Source: an uncultured Bacteroidia bacterium (GTDB lineage: Bacteria; Bacteroidota; Bacteroidia; Bacteroidales; Prolixibacteraceae). Taken from it: 64,000 bases of DNA. Where the stretch lies: positions 1 through 64,000 of the forward strand of contig CAIXCY010000240.1 of assembly GCA_903918045.1 (NCBI GenBank). Reading direction: 5' to 3'. Positions 30,381 through 40,863 of this stretch are shown here, one piece after another (position 1 is the first letter of the stretch; every line of letters starts with the position of its first letter). Under the pieces are notes generated by a model, which worked only from the letters and a program-made list of their open reading frames with translations, had not been told where the DNA came from and searched no databases. The position numbers were made by a program, and so were the translations under genes.

Positions 30381-31829
30381 ATGCGACCAATTAAATTATT
30401 ATTTGCAATCCTTACCGTCATTGGATTTACGGGCTGTCAGACAGGTCCCGAAAAAGGGGAGATAACAAAAATTGATGCTTCAAACATCGAAAATTATTGT
30501 TTGCTTCATGATGTAACAGTTTCAGATGATGGATTACTGCTGAAAAATCCGGCATCATCGATGACCTCCCAATTCAATGTAAGGAATTTTGAACTGACAG
30601 TCAAACTGAAAACGACGGCGGGTGCAGAGGGATTACTAATCTTTGCTGCAACAAATGCTGCAAGTACGGCAGATGGTTATGAAGTAAGAATAAACAACAG
30701 CGACTATCGGACAGGTAATCTGCAGAAGACAGGAAGCCTTTCCAGGGTCAGAAACAACTTTGTACGAACAGCAGTTGACGATCAATGGTTTACTCTTGGA
30801 GTTACGGTTGAGGCCAATCACATTAAAGTGGTTGTCAATGATAAAACAATAAGTGAATATGATGAGCCCACCAATGTGATTCGCGCAAGTGATATTTCGG
30901 GCAGAATACTTACCCAGGGTAGAGTTGTGATCCGCCGGTCAAACGGAGACGGAGAGATCTTAGTTCAGGAGATTACGATTAAACCCCTTGATGATCTGCC
31001 CGGTGTACAGACAGGTCTGGCCGCAGCGGATAGCCTTACTAAAGTCGTTGATCTTTTAAATGAACAGGAGTTTCCTCTGATTGATTTCCACACACACCTC
31101 AAAGGTGGACTCACAATGGATCAGGCAGTTAAACATGCCCAGCTCATTGGATGTAACTATGGAGTAGCTGCAAATTGCGGACTTAAATTCCCGGTCACCA
31201 ACGATTCAACATTAAATGCATATTACAACAACATAAGCAAAGAGCCCGTTTTTAAGGCGATGCAATGTGAGGGACGTGAATGGGTAACCCTGTTCTCTCC
31301 AAAAGCGATTGCACAATTCGACTATATCTTTACAGATGCAATGACCTGGACCGATTTAAAAGGGCGACGTATGAGACTCTGGATCCCCGAGGAGACATTT
31401 GTTGACGACGAACAGAAGTTTATGGATATGCTTGTTGGAAAAATTGAATCCGAACTTAGTCAGGAACCGGTAGATATTCATGCCAATCCGACCTATCTCC
31501 CTGCCAAACTTGCCCCTGATTATGACCGTCTTTGGACGCCGGAGCGGATGGATCGGGTCATTAAAGTGTTAAAAGATTATGATGTTGCTCTCGAGATCAA
31601 TGCCCGGTTTAAAATTCCAAGCATTGCATTTATCCAGCGGGCCAGGGCTGCAGGGGTCAAATTCTCTCTCGGAACAAATAATGGATCCAATAACGACCTT
31701 GGAAGACTCGAATATTGCCTGAAAGCGATTAAGGAGGCTGGCTTAACTAAAACTGATATGTTTATTCCTCGTCCGGCAAACGACAAGAAAGTAATAAAAT
31801 CGGGACTACCAGCAAAAATTACCGGTTAA
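30381..31829 (+). CDS. Lipoprotein with DUF1080-like (LamG-like) domain fused to PHP-like metal hydrolase domain
   Basis: Lipobox GFTGCQ; N-terminal beta-sandwich-like region; C-terminal FPLIDFHTHLKGGLTMDQAVKHAQLIGCNYGVAANCG (HxH) typical of PHP-like hydrolases. Confidence 0.75.
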   Translation: MRPIKLLFAILTVIGFTGCQTGPEKGEITKIDASNIENYCLLHDVTVSDDGLLLKNPASSMTSQFNVRNFELTVKLKTTAGAEGLLIFAATNAASTADGYEVRINNSDYRTGNLQKTGSLSRVRNNFVRTAVDDQWFTLGVTVEANHIKVVVNDKTISEYDEPTNVIRASDISGRILTQGRVVIRRSNGDGEILVQEITIKPLDDLPGVQTGLAAADSLTKVVDLLNEQEFPLIDFHTHLKGGLTMDQAVKHAQLIGCNYGVAANCGLKFPVTNDSTLNAYYNNISKEPVFKAMQCEGREWVTLFSPKAIAQFDYIFTDAMTWTDLKGRRMRLWIPEETFVDDEQKFMDMLVGKIESELSQEPVDIHANPTYLPAKLAPDYDRLWTPERMDRVIKVLKDYDVALEINARFKIPSIAFIQRARAAGVKFSLGTNNGSNNDLGRLEYCLKAIKEAGLTKTDMFIPRPANDKKVIKSGLPAKITG

Positions 31830-31893
31830 CAGACCAATCAGAACGATCTGATCATCAAGCTCCAAAACAAGAAAACTAACTAAATCAAAGTAA

Positions 31894-33282
31894 ATGTTCA
31901 ACAAGCATATTTATTCAGCCCGCAGAAAACAACTTCGCGAAAAGGTGGGAAGCGGTATCATTTTAATCCCGGGGAATGGCGAGTCGCCGATGAATTATAC
32001 CGATAACGCTTATCATTTCAGGCAGGACAGTACATTTTTGTATCTCTTTGGGCTCGATATTCCGGGGTTATTTGGAATTATTGATGCTGATTCAGGAAAT
32101 GATACCCTCTTTGGTGACGATATCACCATGGAGGATATCATCTGGATGGGGATAAAGCCATCAGTTCAGGATCTGGCCGCCTCAGTTGGTGTAACTCATA
32201 CATCGACGGTTAAGGATCTTTTCACCGAAGTGGTCAATCTGAAAAACAAGGGAGTTAAAATTCACTTTCTTCCGCCATATCGGGCAGAAAATAAGTTAAT
32301 ACTCCAGGAATTAACTGCAATTCAGGCTTCACAGCTAACTTCACAGGCCTCAATTGAATTGATACGGAGCCTGGTCGAAATGAGATCTGTCAAAGATTCC
32401 TACGAAATTGCAGAAATAGAAAAGGCTTGCGAAACCGGGTATAAAATGCATGTTACCGCTATGAAAATGGCAAAACCGGGCATGATGGAACATGAGATTG
32501 CAGGCACCATTGAGGGTATTGCTCTGTCTCATGGCGCCGGAACATCCTTTCCAACCATCCTATCCCAAAACGGGCAAACCCTTCATAATCATGATCACTC
32601 CTTTAAACTGGAGCAAGGGAGACTGATGATTACCGATGCAGGAGCAGAATCAAACCTGCATTATGCCTCCGATTTTACCCGGGTGGTCCCTGTTGGTGGT
32701 CAGTTCACCCAAAAACAGCTTGAGATTTATAATATTGTACTGAAGGCCAATAATACAGCCACTTCACTCATGAAACCCGGAGAAACCTATTTAAGTATCC
32801 ATCTTAAAGTTGCAGAGGTGATCGCGACAGGTTTAAAGGAACTTGGATTAATGAAGGGTGATATTCAGGAGGCGGTTGCCAATGGTGCACATGCCCTGTT
32901 CTTCCCTCATGGGTTAGGACACATGATGGGTCTTGACGTTCACGATATGGAAGATTACGGGCAGATCCATGTGGGTTATGATGATGAAATCCGGCCGGTT
33001 AAGCAATTCGGTACAGCCTACCTGAGGTTCGGCCGCCGGCTTCAGAAAGATTTCGTAATCACCAATGAACCTGGCATTTACTTTATTCCTGCATTAATTG
33101 AACAATGGGCCGCTGAAAAAACGAATCATTCGTATATAAATTTTGATCAGGTGAATAAATACCTCGATTTTGGGGGGATCAGGCTCGAAGATGATATCCT
33201 GATTACGGAAACCGGATCCAGAATACTTGGAAACCGGATACCTATCAATCCGGATGAGGTAGGATTACTTCAGTTTAAATAG
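31894..33282 (+). CDS. pepP: Xaa-Pro aminopeptidase (M24B)
   Basis: 462 aa; TDAGAESNLHYASDFTRVVPV, FFPHGLGHMMGLDVHD, NEPGIYFIP. Confidence 0.94.
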   Translation: MFNKHIYSARRKQLREKVGSGIILIPGNGESPMNYTDNAYHFRQDSTFLYLFGLDIPGLFGIIDADSGNDTLFGDDITMEDIIWMGIKPSVQDLAASVGVTHTSTVKDLFTEVVNLKNKGVKIHFLPPYRAENKLILQELTAIQASQLTSQASIELIRSLVEMRSVKDSYEIAEIEKACETGYKMHVTAMKMAKPGMMEHEIAGTIEGIALSHGAGTSFPTILSQNGQTLHNHDHSFKLEQGRLMITDAGAESNLHYASDFTRVVPVGGQFTQKQLEIYNIVLKANNTATSLMKPGETYLSIHLKVAEVIATGLKELGLMKGDIQEAVANGAHALFFPHGLGHMMGLDVHDMEDYGQIHVGYDDEIRPVKQFGTAYLRFGRRLQKDFVITNEPGIYFIPALIEQWAAEKTNHSYINFDQVNKYLDFGGIRLEDDILITETGSRILGNRIPINPDEVGLLQFK

Positions 33283-33294
33283 TATTTATTTTGA

Positions 33295-33326
33295 CCTGAC
33301 AGGGTTCGGATCACTGTCAGGGTTTT
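33295..33326. terminator. Hairpin between convergent genes, likely terminator of pepP
   Basis: CCTGACAG...CTGTCAGG followed by GTTTTTC; overlaps 3' end of the minus-strand CDS at 33317. Confidence 0.6.
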
Positions 33327-33838
33327 TCATTTCTTATCTTTATACTATTTCCCTCCAGATAAGTATTGAAATTCGCCCCATCTCTTGAAATCTCAAATTT
33401 AGTGTTTACTTTTTGATCCTCCAGCAACGTGTAGGTCAACCTAAAGAGAGGAACATTCGGAACTTTTTCACTTGTTAAAATGATTGACTTATCTGAAAAG
33501 GTAATCGAATAGTTAATGATGTGACCTTCATTATCAAAATAGATAGCCTTGGAACCATTTCCTGAATGATCGGGATAAACAATCAGAAGGTCATTATGAG
33601 TAATTTCAGGCTTACTTCCTACAGCTGGGTATTCCGAATGACTTTTTCGAACCAGAATTTTTTGATCAAGGTCGGCTTTAAAGGTGAAGGTGCCACCCCC
33701 CTGCCCTGGTTGACCGCTTCCCTCTCCTGCCCAATCACCAATTAACCAGTTCCATTTTTCCCATGTCGGATTTGGCTGGCTGAAAACGGTTAGAAATACT
33801 CCAAGAAAAGCAATGGTTAACGCGATTTTAGTCCGCAT
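33317..33838 (-). CDS. Hypothetical secreted protein (THAP4/DUF1794-like heme-binding beta-barrel-type)
   Basis: 173 aa with signal peptide; WNWLIGDWAGEGSGQPGQGGGTFTFKADLDQKILVRKSHSEYP. Family assignment is tentative. Confidence 0.5.
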   Translation of the reverse strand: MRTKIALTIAFLGVFLTVFSQPNPTWEKWNWLIGDWAGEGSGQPGQGGGTFTFKADLDQKILVRKSHSEYPAVGSKPEITHNDLLIVYPDHSGNGSKAIYFDNEGHIINYSITFSDKSIILTSEKVPNVPLFRLTYTLLEDQKVNTKFEISRDGANFNTYLEGNSIKIRNEKP

Positions 33839-33996
33839 ATAATTCGTCGTTCGTTAGAAGTTGCAAGGATACAAACAAAAACAAGATGTTAAAACTTTCA
33901 TTTGTATGTTTTTACATTTTTTAAAACAACTAAGTTCTGTCATGTTTGAATTCAACAAAAAAAGATATTTTTAGCGCTCGCAAATTTTTATAAATT

Positions 33997-36036
33997 ATGA
34001 AAAGTAGATCACTCTTAATTTCACTATTCCTGATCGTAATGACAATTGGAACTCTTGTTGCCTGGACTGATGATGCACCACTCAATACGCCACCTGCAAT
34101 TAGTCTTGCAGATCTGAACACGACAGTTGATCCAGGTGTTGATTTTAATGAATATGCCAATGGAGGCTGGAAAAAGCTCAATCCTTTGCCTGCCGATCGG
34201 GCCCGTTTTGGATCATTTGATAAGCTGGCTGAATTAGCTGAAAAGCAATTAAATGAATTAGTAAAAGAGACCGCTTCAAAGAAAAATGAGAAAGGGTCGA
34301 TTGCCGACAAAACTGCCACGTTGTTTAATCTTGGTATGGACTCAGTGAAACTTGAGAAACAAGGATTCACCCCACTGGCACCCTATTTCAAGGAGGTGGA
34401 GGCAATAAAGACAATTGACGATGTTGAATTGGAGATTGCCAAATTTCACACCTACGGATTTTCGGCTCTCTTCGGATTTTACGGTTCTGCTGATGCAAAG
34501 AACAGTTCAAAGGTCATTGCACAACTCAGCCAGGGTGGAATCAGCATGCCTGACCGTGATTATTATATCAATGATGATGCGCGGTCAAAAGAGTTAAGGA
34601 CAAAATACGAGGTTTATATCGGAAAGATATTAAATCTGCTTGGTGACAATGAAGCTACTGCAAAGAAATCGATTCAGACGATCATGAGTCTTGAAACCCG
34701 CCTGGCAAAAGCTTCGATGACACGTCTTGAACAACGCGATCCTCATAAAACTTACAATAAGATGACCACCAGGGAACTGGCGGCTCTCTCCCCTTCGTTT
34801 AACTGGAATCGCTATTTTGTAGCTCAGGGTGTTGGTGATCCGGGTGAGATTAACCTTGGTCAGCCTCAGTTTATAAAAGAAATAAGTGCAGTTATCAAAG
34901 AGGTTCCGGTAGAAGACTGGAAAGTTTACCTGCGCTGGAACCTGATTAATCAATCAGCCTCCTATTTGTCAGGTGATTTTGCAAATACAAAATTTGATTT
35001 TTATGGCAAAGTGATGTCCGGTGTTGAGAAGATGAGACCTCGTTGGAAACGGGTTCTTGGTGTTACCTCCGGAGCGATGAGTGAGGCAATCGGTCAGCTT
35101 TATGTAGCCAAATATTTCCCTGCAGAGGCAAAACAACGGATGATTAAATTGGTTGAAAACCTCCGCATATCACTTGGAGAACGGATTAAAAATCTCGAAT
35201 GGATGGGGGCTGAGACAAAACTAAAAGCCCTTGAAAAACTTCAGGCAGTAAATGTTAAAATCGGTTATCCGGACAAATGGAGAGACTATTCAGCTCTTGA
35301 GATTTTCGACGATTCGTATGTTCAGAACGTAATTCGTTCCAACCAGTTCGAAACTGCCTTTAATTACGCCAAGATCAATAAACCGGTCGACAAAACACAA
35401 TGGTATATGTCTCCGCAGACTGTTAATGCCTATTATTCACCCGACATGAACGAAATTGTATTCCCTGCAGCCATTTTACAACCTCCTTTCTTTTTTCTAA
35501 ACGGAGATGACGCAGTTAATTATGGCGCAATCGGGGTTGTGATCGGTCATGAGCTATCCCACGGATTTGACGATCAGGGTCGCAAATATGACAAAGTTGG
35601 CAATCTTACAGAATGGTGGACAGCTGAAGATTCAAAACAATTCGACGAACGGACAAAAGTATTGGCTGACCAGTTCAGTAGTTATATTGTAATTGATTCA
35701 ATTCATGCTGATGGAAAGTTAAGCCTCGGTGAGAATATCGCCGACCTGGGTGGTTTAAATATCTCCTATCAGGCATTCAAGATTGCCAGTAAGGAAACCA
35801 GTAAAATAGATGGATTCACACCTGACCAACGGTTTTACCTTGCCTACTCCCATGTCTGGGCCCAGAATATCCGGGATAAGGAGATTATTCGCCGCACCAA
35901 AGAAGATCCACACTCTTTGGGAAATTTACGTGTAATTGGTCCGTTAAAAAACATTCCCGAATTTTATGCAGCTTTCAATATTAAACCGGGACAGCCGATG
36001 TTCCTCGAAGCGGCTAAACGGGTGAAAATCTGGTAA
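33997..36036 (+). CDS. pepO: M13 family metallopeptidase (neprilysin-like)
   Basis: 679 aa; VIGHELSHGFDDQGRKYDKVGNLTEWWT, SLGENIADLGGL. Confidence 0.96.
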   Translation: MKSRSLLISLFLIVMTIGTLVAWTDDAPLNTPPAISLADLNTTVDPGVDFNEYANGGWKKLNPLPADRARFGSFDKLAELAEKQLNELVKETASKKNEKGSIADKTATLFNLGMDSVKLEKQGFTPLAPYFKEVEAIKTIDDVELEIAKFHTYGFSALFGFYGSADAKNSSKVIAQLSQGGISMPDRDYYINDDARSKELRTKYEVYIGKILNLLGDNEATAKKSIQTIMSLETRLAKASMTRLEQRDPHKTYNKMTTRELAALSPSFNWNRYFVAQGVGDPGEINLGQPQFIKEISAVIKEVPVEDWKVYLRWNLINQSASYLSGDFANTKFDFYGKVMSGVEKMRPRWKRVLGVTSGAMSEAIGQLYVAKYFPAEAKQRMIKLVENLRISLGERIKNLEWMGAETKLKALEKLQAVNVKIGYPDKWRDYSALEIFDDSYVQNVIRSNQFETAFNYAKINKPVDKTQWYMSPQTVNAYYSPDMNEIVFPAAILQPPFFFLNGDDAVNYGAIGVVIGHELSHGFDDQGRKYDKVGNLTEWWTAEDSKQFDERTKVLADQFSSYIVIDSIHADGKLSLGENIADLGGLNISYQAFKIASKETSKIDGFTPDQRFYLAYSHVWAQNIRDKEIIRRTKEDPHSLGNLRVIGPLKNIPEFYAAFNIKPGQPMFLEAAKRVKIW

Positions 36037-36055
36037 ACTAGATTATCCGATTGAG

Positions 36056-36088
36056 AAAACCGGTTCATTATTGGACCGGTTTTTTTTC
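36056..36088 (+). terminator. Rho-independent terminator after pepO
   Basis: AAAACCGGT-TCATTATTGG-ACCGGTTTTTTTT. Confidence 0.85.
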
Positions 36089-36252
36089 GTTATCCGAGAT
36101 CATCATTTCAGAAGAGGCGTTAAACGAAAAATCGTCATCAAAATCAGGAAAAAAAATTCGATTGCAAATATTTCCTGCCATTTTAATAAGAATTTAGAAT
36201 TTAAATACGATCTTTAATCCATATTTACATCAAACTAAAACATACGTCTGCA

Positions 36253-36918
36253 ATGCTCGAAAACCTGAAACACCAGGTCTATAAGGCTAGTTTAAAGCTA
36301 GTGGAACAAGGACTTGTGATCTATACCTGGGGAAACGTAAGCACAATTGACCGTCAGAGCGGCCTGGTGGTAATTAAGCCATCCGGGGTTTCGTATGAAG
36401 AGATGATTCCTGCAGATATGGTAGTGATGGATTTGAATGGAAAAATCGTTGAAGGAACACTTAAACCATCCACCGACACCAATACCCATCTCGAATTATA
36501 CAAAAATTTCACCCAAATAGGAGCCATCCTCCATTCCCATTCCGAGTATGCCACCTGTTGGGCTCAGGCTGGCAGGGGAATTCCCCCTTTAGGAATTACC
36601 CATGCCAATTTTTTTAACGGAGAGATCCCTTGTACTCTCCCACTTACAATTGAGCAGGTGGAAGACAATCTTGAATTGGAGACTGGGAAAATGATTGTAA
36701 ATACCTTCCGAAACCTCAATCTTGATCCGATGCGAATTCCCGGAGTTCTCGTATATGGGCATGGTCCCTTCTGTTGGGGAAAAGATGTAAGCAGCGCCTT
36801 TGACCACACTGTTGTTATAGAAAAGGTAGCAAGGATGGCCTATCGTACCTTAGCCCTGAATAAGGTAAACCCAGTTGAGAAAAAATTGCTGGACCATCAT
36901 TTCCTGAACCAGGTATAA
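36253..36918 (+). CDS. araD: L-ribulose-5-phosphate 4-epimerase
   Basis: 221 aa; YTWGNVSTIDRQSGLVVIKPSGVSYEEM, GAILHSHSEYATCWAQAG, VYGHGPFCWGKD. Confidence 0.93.
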   Translation: MLENLKHQVYKASLKLVEQGLVIYTWGNVSTIDRQSGLVVIKPSGVSYEEMIPADMVVMDLNGKIVEGTLKPSTDTNTHLELYKNFTQIGAILHSHSEYATCWAQAGRGIPPLGITHANFFNGEIPCTLPLTIEQVEDNLELETGKMIVNTFRNLNLDPMRIPGVLVYGHGPFCWGKDVSSAFDHTVVIEKVARMAYRTLALNKVNPVEKKLLDHHFLNQV

Positions 36919-36944
36919 AAATAGCAGAAGATAGAGAGCTTGTT

Positions 36945-37004
36945 AAAAATCGCAAAGCCGCAAGGAAAGAATCTTTGCAGCTTTGAGACTTTGCGTGATT
37001 TTTT
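36945..37004. repeat. Imperfect palindromic repeat, copy 2
   Basis: AAAAATCGCAAAGCCGCAAGGAAAGA...TCTTTGCAGCTTTGAGACTTTGCGTGATTTTT; shares CGCAAAG/CTTTGCGTGA units with copy 1. Confidence 0.6.
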
Positions 37005-37134
37005 ATTGTTATCTGTTTTGATGTTGGAGTTTCACAACTCCGGATTACTTTGAGTGAACTTATGTTTTATTTGTTCACCAATTGCAGATAAAGCTTTTTC
37101 GATGGTGAAGCCACTATGGCTTAAGTGATTCAGA

Positions 37135-37968
37135 TTACCAACCCAAATATTTGTCAGCGTTCCACAACGATTCAGGATTCAGATTATCCTTCTCAATATC
37201 TTTGAAATAGCGATAGGTTCCAACTTTTAGTTCAACCGTAGCGGCTTCGTCGCACACAATCAACCCATGAGGATGAAGCTGAAGTGCAGAAATTGTCCAC
37301 ATATGATTAATACCCTCTTCTACAGCCTGACGTAATGCCCTTGATTTATTATGACCAGTAACCAGAATAAGAACCTCGCGTGAATCCATTACTGTTCCAA
37401 CCCCAACTGTCAATGCTGACTTTGGAACCTGGTTCACATCATTATCAAAAAATCGGCTGTTAACCAGTATTGTATCCTCATTAAGTGCTTTATCGCGAGT
37501 TCGGGACGACAGACTCGAACCCGGTTCGTTGAAAGCAATATGTCCGTCTTCGCCAATACCTCCCATAAACAGGTCAATGCCCCCGACAGCTGCAATTCTT
37601 GCCTCGTAGTCCGCACATTCATCTTTCAGATTTGGCGCATTACCATTAAGAATATTAACATTTGCCGGCAGAATATCGATATGGCTGAAAAAATTATCCC
37701 ACATAAAAGTGTAGTAACTCTGCGGATGATTTTTAGGAATTCCAACGTATTCATCCATATTAAAAGTGACTACATTTTTGAACGATACTTTCCCCGCACG
37801 ATAAATGGCAATTAACTCAGCATAGGTGCCCAGTGGAGTGCTTCCTGTTGGAAGTCCAAGAACGAAAGGTTTTGCAGATGAATCAGCAGATTCATTTATT
37901 CTCCGGGCGATATAGGTAGCAGACCATTTTGCAACTCCAACAGCCTCTGACTGAACAATAAGACGCAT
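37135..37968 (-). CDS. nagB: Glucosamine-6-phosphate deaminase
   Basis: 277 aa; [44 protein letters not shown]. Confidence 0.95.
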   Translation of the reverse strand: MRLIVQSEAVGVAKWSATYIARRINESADSSAKPFVLGLPTGSTPLGTYAELIAIYRAGKVSFKNVVTFNMDEYVGIPKNHPQSYYTFMWDNFFSHIDILPANVNILNGNAPNLKDECADYEARIAAVGGIDLFMGGIGEDGHIAFNEPGSSLSSRTRDKALNEDTILVNSRFFDNDVNQVPKSALTVGVGTVMDSREVLILVTGHNKSRALRQAVEEGINHMWTISALQLHPHGLIVCDEAATVELKVGTYRYFKDIEKDNLNPESLWNADKYLGW

Positions 37969-38162
37969 ATTTTATTTTTTAAGTATGAATCTTCAAATTT
38001 GCGATTTTTTTTTCAAATAAATCATAAATTTCTCAGGCTAACTTTGCTTTCAGCTTGTGGATTTATAAATCTGTCCGTATCTAATCAAATCATATTTCGT
38101 CAAAACTATAAATAATTATATCTTTAAAATCTATCAAAACTCTTAAAGACATAACATCTGAC

Positions 38163-38507
38163 ATGCTTACACGTATATTAATCAGCACGATATCAATTAT
38201 GGTAGTAGGATACCTCCTCCCTGGTGTTGTGGTTTCATCCGTATTTTCAGCCTTTGTTGTTGCAGTGGTCCTTGCATTACTAAATTCAATCATAAGACCT
38301 GTTTTAATTATTCTGACCCTGCCGGTAACCATTATTACGCTTGGACTCTTTCTCCTGGTAATCAATGGCTTTATTGTACTGATTGCCAATCATTTCGTCA
38401 GGGGATTTTCGGTCTCCGGCCTATTTACAGCAATAATCTTCAGTATTTTAGTTTCATTGATTAACGCAGTTTTAGGCATTAACAGCTCTAAGAAGAGCAG
38501 GAAATAA
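38163..38507 (+). CDS. Small 4-TM membrane protein (phage-holin-4_2/YvlD-like family)
   Basis: 114 aa; YLLPGVVVSSVFSAFVVAVVLALLNSIIRPVLIILTLPVTIITLGLFLLVINGF. Confidence 0.85.
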   Translation: MLTRILISTISIMVVGYLLPGVVVSSVFSAFVVAVVLALLNSIIRPVLIILTLPVTIITLGLFLLVINGFIVLIANHFVRGFSVSGLFTAIIFSILVSLINAVLGINSSKKSRK

Positions 38508-38597
38508 TCCGGTTTTATTTAAATCTGTCAAATTTGTTACCGTCTGAGCTGATAAGTGAATCGGTATAATTACCTTTGCCTGCAATTTATAAAGTTC

Positions 38598-39497
38598 ATG
38601 CAAATAAGTCATCCGGGCGAAATAGCAGGCATAATTACAGCAATCTGCTGGACTGCATCGGCGTTATCTTTTTCCCTTGCCACACGAAGAGCAGGCTCAC
38701 TGGCGGTAAATATTACCAGGTTAGTCCTTGCAATGGGAATGTTTTTAGTCTGGTCAAAAATAATGCGAGGACTTTGGACCCCAATGGATGCTTCACCGGA
38801 GGCATGGAAATGGTTGTCGATATCGGGATTCATCGGTTTTGTCGCCGGCGATTATTGCCTTTTTAAATCCTATTCTTACCAGTCTGCCAAATTATCGATG
38901 TTGATTATGTCGCTCGCACCACCCGTGGCAGCTCTTTCCGGGGCGCTGATTCTGCACGAGAGGTTAACCTGGCTAAACGGATTGGGGATGCTACTGGTTT
39001 TAGGGGGAATAGCGATCGTAATTTTGAAACGTCCGGAATCTGAAACCAATAAATCACGATTGAATTATCCGGTTAAAGGGTTATTACTTGCACTTGGTGG
39101 AGCGGTTGGTCAGGGTATTGGTGCTGTATTTTCAAAACTTGGAATGGGAAACTATGATCCTTTTGCCTCATCTCAGATTAGGGTAATTACAGGAATCTTG
39201 GGATTTATCGTAATTATTACTCTGGCAAAACAATGGCGTCCGGTAAGTTTCTCATTACGAAATAATAAAGCAATGGGTCCCCTTCTTATTGGCTCTTTCT
39301 TCGGGCCATTTCTTGGAGTCTCACTAAGTCTTTTCGCTTTTCAATACACATCCGTTGGAATTGCATCCACACTGATTGCAACAGTACCTGTCTTTATTCT
39401 AATTCCTTCGGTATTAATATTTCACGAAAAACTAAACTGGAAAGAGATTGCAGGCGCCTTTCTGGCAGTATCCGGGATGGCCATATTTTTCCTTTGA
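38598..39497 (+). CDS. EamA/DMT family transporter
   Basis: About 10 TM with two EamA repeats; start set to Met at 38598 (MQISHPGEIAGII). Confidence 0.9.
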   Translation: MQISHPGEIAGIITAICWTASALSFSLATRRAGSLAVNITRLVLAMGMFLVWSKIMRGLWTPMDASPEAWKWLSISGFIGFVAGDYCLFKSYSYQSAKLSMLIMSLAPPVAALSGALILHERLTWLNGLGMLLVLGGIAIVILKRPESETNKSRLNYPVKGLLLALGGAVGQGIGAVFSKLGMGNYDPFASSQIRVITGILGFIVIITLAKQWRPVSFSLRNNKAMGPLLIGSFFGPFLGVSLSLFAFQYTSVGIASTLIATVPVFILIPSVLIFHEKLNWKEIAGAFLAVSGMAIFFL

Positions 39498-39662
39498 AAA
39501 CATCTGACAGATTGAGATAGATTGGAACTAATGTTACCTCTTGTTCATTGTTTGCACCAAAACCGTTTAATAATGGCTTTTTTCAGGTTTTGTTTTCAAA
39601 ATAAATGTAATTTTACGAGTTTTTAAGACCCAGCGAAATTTTAATAGATTAATTGAATTATT

Positions 39663-40856
39663 ATGGCAGGTACCGAGCTATTCGGAAATGAAGAACGAAA
39701 GGAAGTTATGGATGTACTCGAAACCGGAGTACTATTTAGATATGGTCATGATTCACAACGCAATGGAATCTGGAAGGCCAAAACTTTCGAACAGGAATTC
39801 AGCACCTATCTTGGGGCAAAACACACCCATTTCTGCGCAAGCGGAACAGCTGCAGACTCACTCTCACTGGCATGTTGCGGGATTGGTTATGGAGACGAAG
39901 TAATCGTCCCTCCCTATACCTTTATTGCCCCAATTGAGGCTGTTCTGGTAGCCGGAGCAATTCCGGTGTTTGCAGAGCTGGATGAAACATTATGCTTAAG
40001 TCCGGAAGGGATTGAGAAAGCAATAACACCACGCACCAAAGCAGTTTTAATAATACAGGTTTTTGGATCGATGGGGAGAATGGATGAAATCCTTGCAGTC
40101 TGTGAAAAACATAACCTCATCTTAATCGAAGATGCAGCACCGGCACTGGGAGGTAGTTACAAGGGGAAAATGCTCGGTAATTTCGGAAAAATGTCAGCAT
40201 TCTCATTCGATTATTATAAAATCATCACTGCCGGTGAAGGGGGCGCTATCGCAACAAACGACGACGAACTATACGACCGGGCGCATAAATATTCAGATCA
40301 CGGCCACGATCATCTGGGAAATGCCAGAGGTGCAGAACAACATCCTATTTTAGGCTATAACTTCCGGGGATCCGAACTTGGAGCCGCTGTAGTCCTGGCT
40401 CAGCTTAGGAAGTTACCCTATATGATCGAAAAACAAAGGGCTCATCAGAATGTGCTAAAAAAAGTACTTCAGGAGTTTCCCGAAATCAGGTTGCGTAATG
40501 TCCCTGATGAGGCAGGAGATTCGGCAACATTCCTCTCCTTCTTCCTCCCTAACCCCGAAAAAGCGGTAAAAGTTTTTGATGAATTTCAAAAAGAAGAGCT
40601 CAGTGCCTCTTACTGGTACCGGAATAATTTTCATTACCATCGTCAGTGGGGCCATTTAAAAGAGATGAAATCGATATTTAATCTTCCGGTAATGAAGATG
40701 GCCAACGCGCCTGATTACAGAAACCTGGAAGTTCCTCAATCAGATGAAATCATGCAACGGCTCATGATGACCCAGATCATGGTGACCTGGAGCGAAGAGG
40801 AGTTAAACACACTGGCCTCCAAAATGAGGTCGGCAATAAAAAAAGCACTTAAATAA
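39663..40856 (+). CDS. kdnA: 8-amino-3,8-dideoxy-manno-octulosonate transaminase (DegT/DnrJ/EryC1/StrS)
   Basis: 397 aa; MAGTELFGNEERKEVMDVLETGVLFRYG, PLP region FSFDYYKIITAGEGGAIATND; adjacent to kdnB and kdsA. Confidence 0.88.
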   Translation: MAGTELFGNEERKEVMDVLETGVLFRYGHDSQRNGIWKAKTFEQEFSTYLGAKHTHFCASGTAADSLSLACCGIGYGDEVIVPPYTFIAPIEAVLVAGAIPVFAELDETLCLSPEGIEKAITPRTKAVLIIQVFGSMGRMDEILAVCEKHNLILIEDAAPALGGSYKGKMLGNFGKMSAFSFDYYKIITAGEGGAIATNDDELYDRAHKYSDHGHDHLGNARGAEQHPILGYNFRGSELGAAVVLAQLRKLPYMIEKQRAHQNVLKKVLQEFPEIRLRNVPDEAGDSATFLSFFLPNPEKAVKVFDEFQKEELSASYWYRNNFHYHRQWGHLKEMKSIFNLPVMKMANAPDYRNLEVPQSDEIMQRLMMTQIMVTWSEEELNTLASKMRSAIKKALK

Positions 40857-40863
40857 AAAGCGT

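Noticed and set aside
38163-38507. Holin-like protein as possible prophage marker
   Set aside because: This 4-TM family is commonly chromosomal (YvlD-like) and no other phage genes are nearby.
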